Assembly (NCBI GenBank): GCA_030148425.1
Contig: JASBTM010000003.1
Coordinates: 1-64,000, forward strand
Direction: 5' to 3'
From: Hyphomicrobium sp.
Lineage (GTDB): Bacteria; Pseudomonadota; Alphaproteobacteria; Rhizobiales; Hyphomicrobiaceae
DNA: 64,000 bases
Both the position numbers and the translations under genes were made by a program. This document shows positions 17,156-26,058 of this stretch, piece after piece (positions within the stretch are counted from its first letter, which is position 1; every line of letters starts with the position of its first letter). The notes beneath the pieces were generated by a model. The model had not been told where the DNA came from. It was given only the letters and a program-made list of their open reading frames with translations, and did not search any database.

Positions 17156-17680
17156 ATGAGAAGCGTAACCGAAAAGCAGATTACCGAGCCGTTCGTGATA
17201 TCCCGCACCTTCGATGCGCCGCGTGAACTCGTCTTTAAGGCGTTCACGGAGCCCGAACGCATGAAAGAGTGGTGGGGACCGAAGGGGTGCAAGGTCATTG
17301 CGGCTGAGATGGATTTGCGTCCGGGCGGCAAATATCACTATGGCATGCAGACGCCGGACGGCTCGACGATGTGGGGCTTGTTCGTCTATCGCGAGATCTC
17401 GGCGCCGGAGCGCATCGTGCTCGTCAATTCCTTTTCCGACGAGAAGGGCGGCCTAACGCGTCATCCCATGAACCCGAAATGGCCGTTGGAGATGCTGTCG
17501 ATCTTTACATTCGAGGAGGTCGATGGCGATAGAACCAAGCTCACGGTCTCCTGGACGCCAATCGACGAAGGCGACGAGGAGCGGGAAGTCTTCGAGCAAG
17601 CACGTTCAGGCATGACACAAGGCTGGTCCGGCACATTCGGGCAGCTCGAGGACTATCTTGCAGCGGTGCAGAAGTCTTGA
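17156..17680 (+). CDS. SRPBCC / AHSA1 domain protein
   Basis: 174 residues from the ATG at 17156, preceded by AAAGGA; an ATG at 17138 is an alternative. It has the Bet v 1-like START fold opening VISRTFDAPRELVFKAFTEPERMKEWWGP, a hallmark of AHSA1-like proteins, and ends GMTQGWSGTFGQLEDYL. These proteins bind hydrophobic ligands or act as chaperone co-factors; the ligand is unknown. It is co-oriented with the ArsR gene and convergent with the peroxidase gene. Confidence 0.85.
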   Translation: MRSVTEKQITEPFVISRTFDAPRELVFKAFTEPERMKEWWGPKGCKVIAAEMDLRPGGKYHYGMQTPDGSTMWGLFVYREISAPERIVLVNSFSDEKGGLTRHPMNPKWPLEMLSIFTFEEVDGDRTKLTVSWTPIDEGDEEREVFEQARSGMTQGWSGTFGQLEDYLAAVQKS

Positions 17681-17701
17681 AGTTGTCGTTATCACCCTGG
17701 A

Positions 17702-17730
17702 GTGATCCTCGGGACGAGCCCGAGGATCAC
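17702..17730. repeat. Perfect family A palindrome between convergent genes
   Basis: GTGATCCTCGGGACGAGCCC continues into CGAGGATCAC to give a 29-bp palindrome with a single central base pair unmatched. It lies between the stops of the AHSA1 and peroxidase genes. No T-tract follows, so any terminator role would be non-canonical. Confidence 0.85.
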
Positions 17731-17753
17731 AGTGGTGTGCTGTTGAAGCGCGA

Positions 17754-18737
17754 TCAGGGTGCTGCGCGGCGAGAGAAGGAAACCGCATAGGCCTGCGAGC
17801 GCATTGGGAAGATCTTGTCGTTCTCCGGACCATCGATGCCATCGACGACGTTGGTGGGATCGAACATTCCGGCATCGCACGTCTTGTCGTCTTCGAGGCC
17901 CGTAATCGACAGCGTGCCAAGCGTCAGCGACTTGCGCTGATCTTCCGGCCAAAGCTTCGTCGGATCGTCGGTCGGGTCGCCGGCTTCGCCGAGGATCGCG
18001 GTCAGCTTGAATTCGACCGGCCCCTTTGCCAGACGGTCCTTAAGCTCGGGACGGTAGAAGTCTGCGTCCTTCTTTTTCGCCTCGTCATCCGAAATGCCGA
18101 CATCGCCGGTAACCGGGATCATCTTATATTTGAACACCTGCTTCTTGCCTTCGGCGTTGGTGGCCGTGAAGGCATGAACGCCCCAATAGTCGACGGTGCC
18201 GTAGCTCGCCGGTACGGGGCGTGCGTTGAGGTACTGCGCCTGCTGAGTCGAGTTCGGGTTTTCCTTGAAGTATTCGCCGATCTTCGCCTTGTCCTTGGTC
18301 GCAACCGTCGTCAGAAGCTTCAGGAATTGATCGGGATCGCGCGCCACGAAAATCGGCGCCGAGATGAGAACGAGATCCGTCGTGTTGTCGTGTCCGAGAT
18401 CGAAATGCAGCGCCATGCCGCGAACGTTGTCCTTTTGCGCATTCGACGCGTTCGGATCGCCACCGCCCATCGAGAAGCGGCCGACGACGCCGACCGGTGT
18501 CTTCGAATTCAGATGCGGAGCTTTGCTGAATGTCGCTGCATCGGCGCTGGGAACAAAGCTGCCTTTCATGCAAATGCCGTGGGTATGAGCGGCGCGAAGG
18601 CCCTTATGCGCGCCGAAGACGGCGTTGAGAGCGTTCACCAGACTCTCCCCATCTGCTTCAGCGTAGGCCCGGGACATTGGAATGATGGAAAGTGCCGCAA
18701 CGAGCGTGGCGGCAGCTACACGCCGGTAGGACATCAT
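17754..18737 (-). CDS. Catalase-related heme peroxidase (SrpA-like), exported
   Basis: 327 residues from the ATG at 18737, with GGAG upstream. A signal peptide ends at SRAYAEAD (about residue 26). The mature protein is a short catalase domain: distal His in AAHTHGICMKGSF, the FSMGGGDPNAS and MALHFDLG strands, DPTKLWPEDQR, and the heme-proximal region RSQAYAVSFSRR with the R-x3-Y arrangement. It lacks the C-terminal domains of true catalases. Family members are periplasmic peroxidases with weak catalase activity. Monocistronic and convergent with the AHSA1 gene. Confidence 0.88.
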   Translation of the reverse strand: MMSYRRVAAATLVAALSIIPMSRAYAEADGESLVNALNAVFGAHKGLRAAHTHGICMKGSFVPSADAATFSKAPHLNSKTPVGVVGRFSMGGGDPNASNAQKDNVRGMALHFDLGHDNTTDLVLISAPIFVARDPDQFLKLLTTVATKDKAKIGEYFKENPNSTQQAQYLNARPVPASYGTVDYWGVHAFTATNAEGKKQVFKYKMIPVTGDVGISDDEAKKKDADFYRPELKDRLAKGPVEFKLTAILGEAGDPTDDPTKLWPEDQRKSLTLGTLSITGLEDDKTCDAGMFDPTNVVDGIDGPENDKIFPMRSQAYAVSFSRRAAP

Positions 18738-18961
18738 GGGAGCTTCTCCATAGCAGTTGATACAGCGGTCTCGCCGAAGACGCTGGCTCTCATACCGCCT
18801 CCGATTTGCGACGGACAGTTGTTTCGGCAGAAACGGCCGCGCGCGGCCCTTAGCCACGCGCGGTGAGATAGGTTCAATCGAAAATACTTATGAAGAACAG
18901 GCGCGAATTGGGCGAGACTTGGAATGTCCGGCGCGATTATGCCCTGCACGAACCCTACAAG

Positions 18962-20221
18962 TTACGCGGCTGTTCTTCGCCATTCCGGAAAGGGATCGGG
19001 CAAAGATTTCCATGCTGCGACATCGAGCGGCGATGCGTCCTGCACGGCAAGCAGACAGGCATCGAGGTCGGCCCGGATTTTGTCTCTGTCCATGTCACGG
19101 GTGCCGATGAAGACGATTTTCTGGCGGCGGTCTCCCCAGATCTGGTGCCAGCCCTTGTCGATGCGGGCCACGAGGCTTTCATCGTCCGGCCAGTTTTTCT
19201 TAGGCACAGCGGCCCACCAGTAGCCGATGGCTTCATGACGGACGACCGCGCCGGCCTGGCTCACCTCACCGACCCATTGCGGACGCGAGGCCAACCAGAA
19301 AAATCCTTTGGCGCGGATGACGCCTGGCCAAGACGTGTTGAAGAAGGCGTGGATCTTCTCGGGCACGAAAGGGCGGCGTGCGCGATAGACGAAACTTGCG
19401 ATGCCGTACTCGTCGGTTTCTGGAACGTGGTCCTTGAAGCCGTTGAGTTCGCGGAGCCATGTCGGGTGGCGATGGGCTTGCTCGAAGTCGAAGAGGCCGG
19501 TGTCGAGAATATCCAAGGCATCGACGCGGGCATGGCTCGTTTCGATGATGCGCGCGTCGGCATTCAGCGAGCGGATGATTGTCCGCGCCGCGGCAATGTC
19601 GCTGGCCGTCGCGATGTCGACTTTGTTCAGAACGACGACGTCGGCGAATTCGATCTGCTCGACGAGCAACTGCACGAGGGGGCGCTCGTCGCCGTCGCCC
19701 GCGATCTCGCCCCGGTCGCGAAGAAAATCGCGGGAGGAATAATCTTTGAGAAGATGGGCGGCATCGACCACGGTCACCATCGTGTCGAGGCGGGCGACAT
19801 CGGATAGGCTGCGGCCATCTTCGTCGCGAAATTCAAATGTCGTCGCGACGGGAAGCGGCTCGGCGATGCCGGTCGATTCAATCAACAGATAGTCGAAGCG
19901 GCGCTCGGCCGCGAGGCGATGCACCTCTTTCAGGAGATCGTCGCGCAGCGTGCAGCAAATGCAGCCATTCGACATCTCGACGAGGGTTTCATCGGTGCGC
20001 GATAGGCCGGCGCCGCCCTTGGCCACGAGTTCGGCGTCGACGTTGACCTCGCTCATGTCGTTGACGATGACGGCGACCTTCAGGCCGTCGCGATTGTTCA
20101 AGATGTGATTGAGAAGCGTCGTCTTACCCGCGCCGAGGAAGCCGGAAAGGACGGTGACGGGGAGCCGCCGGTCCGGCGTGGCGGCCGTTGCTCTCAGATG
20201 GGCGGTAATATCGGAGTCCAT
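18962..20221 (-). CDS. COG0523 / CobW family GTPase, probable zinc metallochaperone
   Basis: 419 residues from the ATG at 20221 (GGGAG ribosome site 7 nt before). G3E GTPase with Walker [10 protein letters not shown] (28-35), the metal-binding CICC motif (Cys87, Cys89, Cys90), LLIESTG and the base-recognition NKVD. A C-terminal CobW_C domain follows. The upstream region carries a Zur-like box (20258-20272), so the protein is likely induced by zinc starvation, as known for ZigA/ZagA-type members. No cobalamin gene is nearby, which argues against CobW proper. Confidence 0.88.
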   Translation of the reverse strand: MDSDITAHLRATAATPDRRLPVTVLSGFLGAGKTTLLNHILNNRDGLKVAVIVNDMSEVNVDAELVAKGGAGLSRTDETLVEMSNGCICCTLRDDLLKEVHRLAAERRFDYLLIESTGIAEPLPVATTFEFRDEDGRSLSDVARLDTMVTVVDAAHLLKDYSSRDFLRDRGEIAGDGDERPLVQLLVEQIEFADVVVLNKVDIATASDIAAARTIIRSLNADARIIETSHARVDALDILDTGLFDFEQAHRHPTWLRELNGFKDHVPETDEYGIASFVYRARRPFVPEKIHAFFNTSWPGVIRAKGFFWLASRPQWVGEVSQAGAVVRHEAIGYWWAAVPKKNWPDDESLVARIDKGWHQIWGDRRQKIVFIGTRDMDRDKIRADLDACLLAVQDASPLDVAAWKSLPDPFPEWRRTAA

Positions 20222-20257
20222 GGACAATCTCCCGGTTCGAAGAGCGTCCATATATTA

Positions 20258-20272
20258 GTATGTTATAATATC
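20258..20272 (-). promoter_or_regulatory. Candidate Zur operator upstream of the COG0523 gene
   Basis: GTATGTTATAATATC is a near-perfect inverted repeat centred on TTATAA and resembles the alphaproteobacterial Zur consensus with an ATGTTATAACAT core (from memory). It lies 37-51 nt upstream of the start codon, overlapping an AT-rich promoter-like stretch. Confidence 0.65.
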
Positions 20273-20383
20273 CGTCAAGATCACGAAGGACGCACTGTGA
20301 GAAAGCCGCCAGATGGGCTCCAGCGGCTTTCGAAGGTCTCGATCTGGTGATCCGGGTCAATATTTGACCGGAAGGGAGTGGCG

Positions 20384-21103
20384 CTAGGCGACGACAATGA
20401 TGTCGACCACCTCGAGCGTGTCGGGATCGACGATAGCGACATGAGATTCGTCGATCATGAAATATTCGTAGCCGCTGTAGTCGGGGACAATCGTCACGAT
20501 ATCAGCGGGCAGCGGATAAAAGTGGACCGAGCGAGGTACGACGACGCCAACACTGACCGCTACGCCGATATCACGCGCCGGTGCAACGCGATGTCCGCCG
20601 AATGCCGCCCGGACACGCGTCTTTTGCTCGGTGCTGATGCTCGTGAGCGAGCCCTTGGGGCGCGCCTTGCCTTCAGTACCTTCGCTCGCGCCCGTTGCGG
20701 CTTTATCCGCGTGCGAACGATCTTTGGCTTGATCGCCCATCTTATCGCTGCGGTCGGCACGATCGTCCGCGGACTGCTGGCGATTGGCTTTGCCAGATCT
20801 GTCATCGGAGGCCGCATTTTTCTTCGTAGAGTCGGAACGATTTTCGCTCGCCGAACTGCGGTCGCCTTTCATCGCGCCGCTGCTGGAGTCGCGGGAAGGT
20901 TCGGGGTCGCCGCCCTTCATCGCAGGACCGGTCTCGCCTTTCTTCGGCCCGTTCGCGCCGCCGCCTGGCATTGCGGCACCGTCCGAACGTTCCATGGCGG
21001 GGCCGCCTGCACCGCCGCCGGCTGGTCCGCCGTTGTTCGGATCGGCGATTGCGAACGAAGATCCTGCGACAAGTGCAAGGGCTGCAATCGAATATTTCAG
21101 CAT
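20384..21103 (-). CDS. DUF1236 domain protein with long disordered region, exported
   Basis: 239 residues. A signal peptide (MLKYSIAALALVAGSSFAIAD) precedes about 130 residues of Gly/Ala/Ser/Asp/Lys low complexity with repeated DRSDK/DDRSGK-like units, then a folded C-terminal DUF1236 part (about 150-239) with HFYPLPADIVTIVPDYSGYEYFMIDE and a DPDTLEVVDI end. DUF1236 proteins are periplasmic or outer-surface proteins of Hyphomicrobiales with unknown function. The low-complexity part probably acts as a wall-spanning linker. Confidence 0.82.
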   Translation of the reverse strand: MLKYSIAALALVAGSSFAIADPNNGGPAGGGAGGPAMERSDGAAMPGGGANGPKKGETGPAMKGGDPEPSRDSSSGAMKGDRSSASENRSDSTKKNAASDDRSGKANRQQSADDRADRSDKMGDQAKDRSHADKAATGASEGTEGKARPKGSLTSISTEQKTRVRAAFGGHRVAPARDIGVAVSVGVVVPRSVHFYPLPADIVTIVPDYSGYEYFMIDESHVAIVDPDTLEVVDIIVVA

Positions 21104-21412
21104 GCTGTATCTCCCATACGTTGCTCTCGAATTGCGACTGCCCTCGCATCCGTGTGGTCAACGTGCTGGGTGTTGTGCTGTTCCGAGACGTCAGAAAGAA
21201 CACGTGCGGATCGACCAACGCGTTTGCTCGTCAGAGTTTCGCTCGTACGTGCTGATTTGAACGATGATTTTATTGCATCGCGAATACTGCGGCGCACACG
21301 GTCAAATGGCTTGAAACGCCATCAAATCTCGACTGAAACCTCGAACTCTTCTTGTCTCTGTGGGTTTCTCATCATACGATTCAAGTATTCAAATTTAACC
21401 ACGGTGATTGCG
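21104..21412. other. Intergenic region between divergent DUF1236 and zinc-ribbon genes
   Basis: 309 bases that should hold the promoters of both flanking genes. I see no RNA gene, no convincing palindrome and no sigma-70 hexamer pair with proper spacing. The 100 bases next to the zinc-ribbon gene are AT-rich compared with the surroundings. Confidence 0.5.
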
Positions 21413-21709
21413 ATGACAGATACCGCCACGGTGGAACGAGAAACCACCACCACGCGCGACCTCACGAAAGCCGAGGTCGATCGCTTCCTGTTCGGGAAGC
21501 ACATTACGGGCTGTCCGGTTTGCGGCCGGTTCCGGTCGAACTGCGATGTCGACATCCACATGCTGACGTGCGAGCGAAAATCTTCGTCAAGTAACGCGCC
21601 GGTCAACGTGTTGATGATCGTCTGCCAGAATTGCGGAGCTATCCAGTTTCACGACCGCTCCGTGATCGCCAAGTGGCTCGACTGCCAGCACAAAGTCTGG
21701 GTGAAATAG
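21413..21709 (+). CDS. Small zinc-ribbon-like protein of unknown function
   Basis: 98 residues from the ATG at 21413. An N-terminal helix with Thr/Glu richness (TATVERETTTTRDLTKAEVDR) leads to a first CPVCGR knuckle, a CDVDIHMLTC segment, then a second knuckle CQNCGAIQFHD and a late Cys/His (LDCQHK). The four to six cysteines suggest one or two structural zinc sites. No DNA-binding helix can be assigned. A much longer open frame upstream (from 20378) is antisense to the DUF1236 gene. I do not recognise the family. Confidence 0.72.
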   Translation: MTDTATVERETTTTRDLTKAEVDRFLFGKHITGCPVCGRFRSNCDVDIHMLTCERKSSSSNAPVNVLMIVCQNCGAIQFHDRSVIAKWLDCQHKVWVK

Positions 21710-21760
21710 CCGAGCGCCAGATGCGGTCGCTACGGGGCTTCCGATGACGTTCGAAGCTTG

Positions 21761-21789
21761 GACGGATCCCCGCCTACGCGGGGATGACG
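21761..21789. repeat. Dispersed palindrome, family B
   Basis: GGATCCCCGCCTACGCGGGG palindrome followed by ATGACG, between convergent zinc-ribbon and PHA depolymerase genes. Confidence 0.82.
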
Positions 21790-21823
21790 TTGCGTGGCTC
21801 GCTGTTGCTGGAGACCGGGCGCG

Positions 21824-23038
21824 CTATTCCATCGACAGAATGAAATTCCGAACGACGGGATAGATTTCGCGCTCCCAACGCTTGCCGTTGAACGTGCCGT
21901 AGTGGCCGACGTTCGCTTGCAGATGATGGCGTTTCAGATGCGGACGCAGCGAATGGCAGAGATCGTGCGCGGCTGACGTCTGTCCGAGCGCGCAGATGTC
22001 GTCGCGGCCGCCTTCCACCGTCAGCAACGCCGTCTTGAAGATCTTGCCGGGATCAACCTTGCGGCCGTGGTGGGTGAAGTCTCCCGTTGCGAGGTCGGCA
22101 CGCTGGAAAACACGGTCGATCGTTTCGAGGTAGAATTCTTCGGTCAGATCGAGAACTGAGAAATACTCGTCGTAGAATGTTTTGATCTTCTGGGCTTCAG
22201 CGATTTCGCCATTCGCCAAGTGCTCGTAGAGCTTCTGATGCTGCGCGCGATGGCGGTCGACGTTCATGGCGACGAAGCTGAAGAGCTGGACGAAGCCCGG
22301 ATAGACGCGGCGGCCGCGGCCCGGATAGCGCACAGGCACGCGAGCCGTTACGTTGGCCTTGAACCATGACAGCGGCTTTTCGTTCGCGAGCTTGTTCACG
22401 GCTGTCGGGCTTTCACGCACGTCGATTGGTCCGGCCATCAGAGTCATCGAGCGGGGCGTCATCGGATGCTTGTCTTCCGACATGACGGCGACGGCTGCGA
22501 GCGCCTGCACGCACGGCTGGCAGACGGCGAGGAGGTGGGTGTCGGCGCCGATCTCCTCGACGAAGCGAATGACGTAATCGACATATTCATCGACGCCGAA
22601 GCGGCCGGCTTCGAGGGGAACATCGCGGGCGTTGATCCAGTCGGTGATGTAAACGTCGTGGTCCTGCAGCAGCGTCTCGCATGTCTTGGCGAGGAGCGTC
22701 GCGAAATGCCCCGACAGCGGCGCGACGACGAGCACCTTCGGCTGCTGAGTATCGATGTCCTTGCGGAAATGCAGAAGATTTCCGAAAGGCAGATGGAGCG
22801 CGATTTCCTCGGTCACGGGGACGTCGCGGTTGCCGACGCGGACCGACGAGATGTGGAATTCGGGGCGCGTGTGGCTTAGCTGGAAGCGGGAGATCATCTC
22901 GAACCCGGCCGCGATATGGCCCTTAACCGCGTCGACCGACGGTAAAAACTGCTGTTCCATCGCGGCCTTCGAGTTCTTGGCGACCTGGCGGAGTGGAGCG
23001 AGAAGGTCGTCCTGAAACTGATAGGCTTGGTAAAGCAT
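21824..23038 (-). CDS. phaZ: Intracellular polyhydroxyalkanoate depolymerase
   Basis: 404 residues from the ATG at 23038 (family N-terminus MLYQAYQFQDDLLAPLR); an open frame reaches 23131. Alpha/beta-hydrolase of the PhaZa1 type. Instead of a serine lipase box it has HLLAVCQPCVQALAA, giving a Cys nucleophile as known for Ralstonia PhaZa1. The C-terminal part GQTSAAHDLC and the GHYGTFNGKRWE region contain the expected catalytic Asp/His neighbourhood. It mobilises intracellular PHB to hydroxybutyrate. A MaoC hydratase elsewhere in the window (28979) could feed the same pool. Confidence 0.9.
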   Translation of the reverse strand: MLYQAYQFQDDLLAPLRQVAKNSKAAMEQQFLPSVDAVKGHIAAGFEMISRFQLSHTRPEFHISSVRVGNRDVPVTEEIALHLPFGNLLHFRKDIDTQQPKVLVVAPLSGHFATLLAKTCETLLQDHDVYITDWINARDVPLEAGRFGVDEYVDYVIRFVEEIGADTHLLAVCQPCVQALAAVAVMSEDKHPMTPRSMTLMAGPIDVRESPTAVNKLANEKPLSWFKANVTARVPVRYPGRGRRVYPGFVQLFSFVAMNVDRHRAQHQKLYEHLANGEIAEAQKIKTFYDEYFSVLDLTEEFYLETIDRVFQRADLATGDFTHHGRKVDPGKIFKTALLTVEGGRDDICALGQTSAAHDLCHSLRPHLKRHHLQANVGHYGTFNGKRWEREIYPVVRNFILSME

Positions 23039-23160
23039 TCGCGAGAAACCCCCGGCAGCAGCAGAAAAAAACCATGCGACTGAAAAACGTAGTGCATTCT
23101 TCGCTGCGCTGCGAGAGGATTGTTTAGGCAAGGTTTAGGGCGGGATGGGGCTGATCGTCG

Positions 23161-23817
23161 ATGGCGAACGCGACACTGACGATATCGTCAAAGAACTATT
23201 CGTCCTGGTCGTTGCGCGGGTGGCTTCTCTGCCGCATGGCGGGGCTCGATTTCGACGAAGAGCTTGTGACTCATGACGATCAGGAGATCCGCCAGGAGCT
23301 TCTGCTGCTGTCTCCTTCCGTCCGCGTGCCCCGGTTAAACAACGGCAGCGTGACTGTCTGGGATACGCTCGCAATTGCGGAGTATCTTGCGGAGATCGCT
23401 CCGAATGCGGGCCTTCTGCCTGTGGATCAGGCAGCCCGTGCTCATTGCCGCGCCGTTTCAGGTGAAATGCATTCAGGTTTCTACAACCTGCGTTCGGCTT
23501 TACCGATGAATCTCAAAGCCAGGCACCAATCGTTCAAGATTTTCTCCGGCGCGCGTCCCGATGTCGAGCGGATCAAGACGATCTGGACGGAGTGCCTCGA
23601 AAAGTATGGCGGTCCGTATCTCTTTGGAGCGAAGCCCACGGTCGCGGACGCCATGTATGCTCCGGTCTGCACGCGATTTCGCACGTACGCGGTGGCACTT
23701 GAGCCTATGCTCGCAGGCTATTGCGAAACCATTTTTCACTGGCCGCTGCTGCAAGAGTGGACTCAGGGTGCTCTGATCGAGCCCGACGAGATCCTTGAGC
23801 TCGAGGTTGAGTTTTAA
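23161..23817 (+). CDS. Glutathione S-transferase family protein
   Basis: 218 residues. An N-terminal thioredoxin-like domain (1-80) opens with LTISSKNYSSWSLRGWLLC, where the SSWSLR motif provides the serine active site of zeta/maleylacetoacetate-isomerase-like GSTs. It continues with the PSVRVPRL cis-proline turn and WDTLAIAEYL. The all-helical C-domain carries TVADAMYAPVCTRF. Likely cytoplasmic; substrate unknown. It is divergent from phaZ. Confidence 0.88.
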   Translation: MANATLTISSKNYSSWSLRGWLLCRMAGLDFDEELVTHDDQEIRQELLLLSPSVRVPRLNNGSVTVWDTLAIAEYLAEIAPNAGLLPVDQAARAHCRAVSGEMHSGFYNLRSALPMNLKARHQSFKIFSGARPDVERIKTIWTECLEKYGGPYLFGAKPTVADAMYAPVCTRFRTYAVALEPMLAGYCETIFHWPLLQEWTQGALIEPDEILELEVEF

Positions 23818-24045
23818 CCATCCGCCACGATCGCGGCGGCGATCCTCGACGGCGCCACGTGGCTTAACCTCGCCTCGACTGGGACGGCGATGTCGTCTCG
23901 CAGTTTTCTGAACCCGCATTGAATCCAGCGACGGGTTTCTTCAAATAAATCGTTTGAGCGCTGGTATCCGTATGCCTGATACTGCACGCTTGCGCAGAGG
24001 CGTGCCCATCAAATGGACGTCCGTCCGAGGGTTCGATAATCGGGA

Positions 24046-26043
24046 GTGCAGCGATGCCGGTCTCGGTGGCAGACGCGGGACGTACGCGTGCTTGAGCGCG
24101 TCGAGAAAAGCGCCCACGGCTACCGGCCGGATCTCGACGGTCTGCGCGGTATCGCGGTCGCGGCCGTCGTTGCGTATCATCTCGATTTGCCATTCGTTTC
24201 CGGCGGTTTTGTCGGCGTCGATATTTTCTTCGTTTTATCCGGCTTTCTGATTACGCGCCTCATCGCAGGCGAAGTGGAAGCGGGGAACTTCAGCCTCACG
24301 CGTTTTTACGAGCGGCGCATCCGGCGCATCGTGCCAGCGCTTGTTTTTGTCTGTGCGTGCACAACGGCCGTCGCGGTGGCGTTCCTGCTGCCGGATGAAC
24401 TCAGGCGTTACGCATCCAGTTTGATCGCGGCGGCGTTCTCGGTCAGCAATATCTGGTTCTTCGAGCATTCGGGATACTTCGATGCGGGCAGTGGGACGCA
24501 GCCGCTACTGCACACCTGGAGCCTCGGGATCGAAGAGCAGTTCTATATCGTCTTCCCTCTTCTGCTCATCGCCGTGTTTCGCTGGTGGCCACGCGCTCTT
24601 GGAAAAGTCGTGTGGCTGGCCTTTGCGGCTTCGCTCGCGGCGAGCATCGTGCTTCTGCCCGCGTATCCGCTCGCCACATTTTATCTGCTGCATACGCGCG
24701 CCTGGGAATTGCTTGCGGGCGCCATCGTCGCGCTCGGGCTGTTGCCGCGTGCGGGCTCGCAGCGGCAGAGAGAGATCGCGACCGCCACAGGACTCGCCGC
24801 GATTTTGATTGGAATTCTGGTGTACACGTCGAAGACGCCATTTCCCGGCGCCTCTGCGGTGCTGCCTTGTCTCGGCACCGCCTTGGCGATCTGGGCGGGC
24901 GAGGGCAACCCGACAATCGCGGGCCGCGTTTTGACGTTCCGGCCGCTCATGCTGTTGGGACTCATTTCCTATAGCCTTTATCTCTGGCATTGGCCGCTGA
25001 TCGTCTTCACGAAGCTCGCGACGTCCGAACGTCTCGACGTGGCGCAGCAAGCGGGGCTTGGGGTGGCGGCGGTCTCTCTCGCGATTTTCACTTGGTATTT
25101 TGTCGAGCAGCCATTCCGGCGGCGCGGTAGTGGCGGCTTCACGCGTGGGGCGATCTTCAGGGGTGGAACGCTTGGTCTCGGAGCGTTGGCAGCGTCGGCG
25201 GCCGGGCTTTTGGCGCTTGACGGCGTGCCGCAGCGTTTTCCGGCAGATGTGCTCGAAATCGCAGCCGCGCAAGCCGACACCAGCCCGCTGCGCGACAAGT
25301 GCCACTTTCACGGCGATGACGGCCGGTCCTACGACGATACGTGCGTGATCGGCGATGACGTGCCGCCGAGCGTCATCGTGTACGGCGACAGCCATGGAGC
25401 GGAATTCAGCGCGGCGCTCGGCGAGTTCGCGAAAGTCCACCATGCGAGCATCCGCCAGATCACGGCTTCGGGCTGCCCGCCAGCTGTCGGCTTCTCGTTT
25501 CCCGGCAAGGACGGCTGCGCGCTCTACAACACCGGCATCGTCCAGAAGCTGACGTCGCTCCCGCCGTCGACCATCGTGCTTGCCACCTATTCGCTGGCTT
25601 GGGTGCGCGAATTTCCAGACCAGTTCTGGGCGGGCGTTGAGCGCACGATAACGGCACTGCGAAACGCCGGGCATCGCGTCATCGTGCTCGGCCCTGTGCC
25701 GGACATGCCGCATGCTTCGGGCATTCCGGCCGCTGTTGCCCGGTGGGCGGCCGAGGGGCGCGATCCGAACGCGTTTTCATTCAAGGTCGGCGTCGATGAG
25801 ATGGGAGGCGTCGAAGCCCGTCTCAACGAAATCGCGACGGCGCAGGGGGCGATCTTCGTTCCTGTCTCGCCAGAGCTCTGTTCGGGAAAGCGCTGCAAGC
25901 CCTATACCGACGGTGCGGTTCTCTATTTCGACAATAACCATCTTTCGATGAGCGGCGCGCAGTTGATCGCGAGCCGGCTGCTCGTCCCCGTCATCTGGCC
26001 GGAGCCGTCGTTCACCGATCTTTCAGCGCATTCCGCCAATTGA
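24046..26043 (+). CDS. OafA/YrhL-type acyltransferase with SGNH domain
   Basis: 665 residues from a GTG at 24046; a GTG at 24088 is a plausible later start, since similarity begins at YRPDLDGLRGIAVAAVVAYH. The N-terminal part (about 25-380) is an acyltransferase-3 integral membrane domain with about ten helices, including GVDIFFVLSGFLITRL and FYERRIRRIVPAL. The C-terminal periplasmic SGNH hydrolase-like domain (about 430-660) has the Ser block YGDSHGAEF and the closing NNHLSMSGA motif. Such proteins O-acetylate LPS, exopolysaccharide or peptidoglycan. Monocistronic. Confidence 0.9.
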   Translation: MQRCRSRWQTRDVRVLERVEKSAHGYRPDLDGLRGIAVAAVVAYHLDLPFVSGGFVGVDIFFVLSGFLITRLIAGEVEAGNFSLTRFYERRIRRIVPALVFVCACTTAVAVAFLLPDELRRYASSLIAAAFSVSNIWFFEHSGYFDAGSGTQPLLHTWSLGIEEQFYIVFPLLLIAVFRWWPRALGKVVWLAFAASLAASIVLLPAYPLATFYLLHTRAWELLAGAIVALGLLPRAGSQRQREIATATGLAAILIGILVYTSKTPFPGASAVLPCLGTALAIWAGEGNPTIAGRVLTFRPLMLLGLISYSLYLWHWPLIVFTKLATSERLDVAQQAGLGVAAVSLAIFTWYFVEQPFRRRGSGGFTRGAIFRGGTLGLGALAASAAGLLALDGVPQRFPADVLEIAAAQADTSPLRDKCHFHGDDGRSYDDTCVIGDDVPPSVIVYGDSHGAEFSAALGEFAKVHHASIRQITASGCPPAVGFSFPGKDGCALYNTGIVQKLTSLPPSTIVLATYSLAWVREFPDQFWAGVERTITALRNAGHRVIVLGPVPDMPHASGIPAAVARWAAEGRDPNAFSFKVGVDEMGGVEARLNEIATAQGAIFVPVSPELCSGKRCKPYTDGAVLYFDNNHLSMSGAQLIASRLLVPVIWPEPSFTDLSAHSAN

Positions 26044-26058
26044 AGAAAGCCCGAGCGA

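Noticed and set aside
17702..17730. Palindrome as bidirectional terminator
   Set aside because: No T-tract on either side; it matches dispersed family A, so it is listed as a repeat.
20378..21709. 443-codon open frame ending in the zinc-ribbon protein
   Set aside because: The first 345 codons are antisense to the DUF1236 gene; only the part from 21413 has sensible composition.
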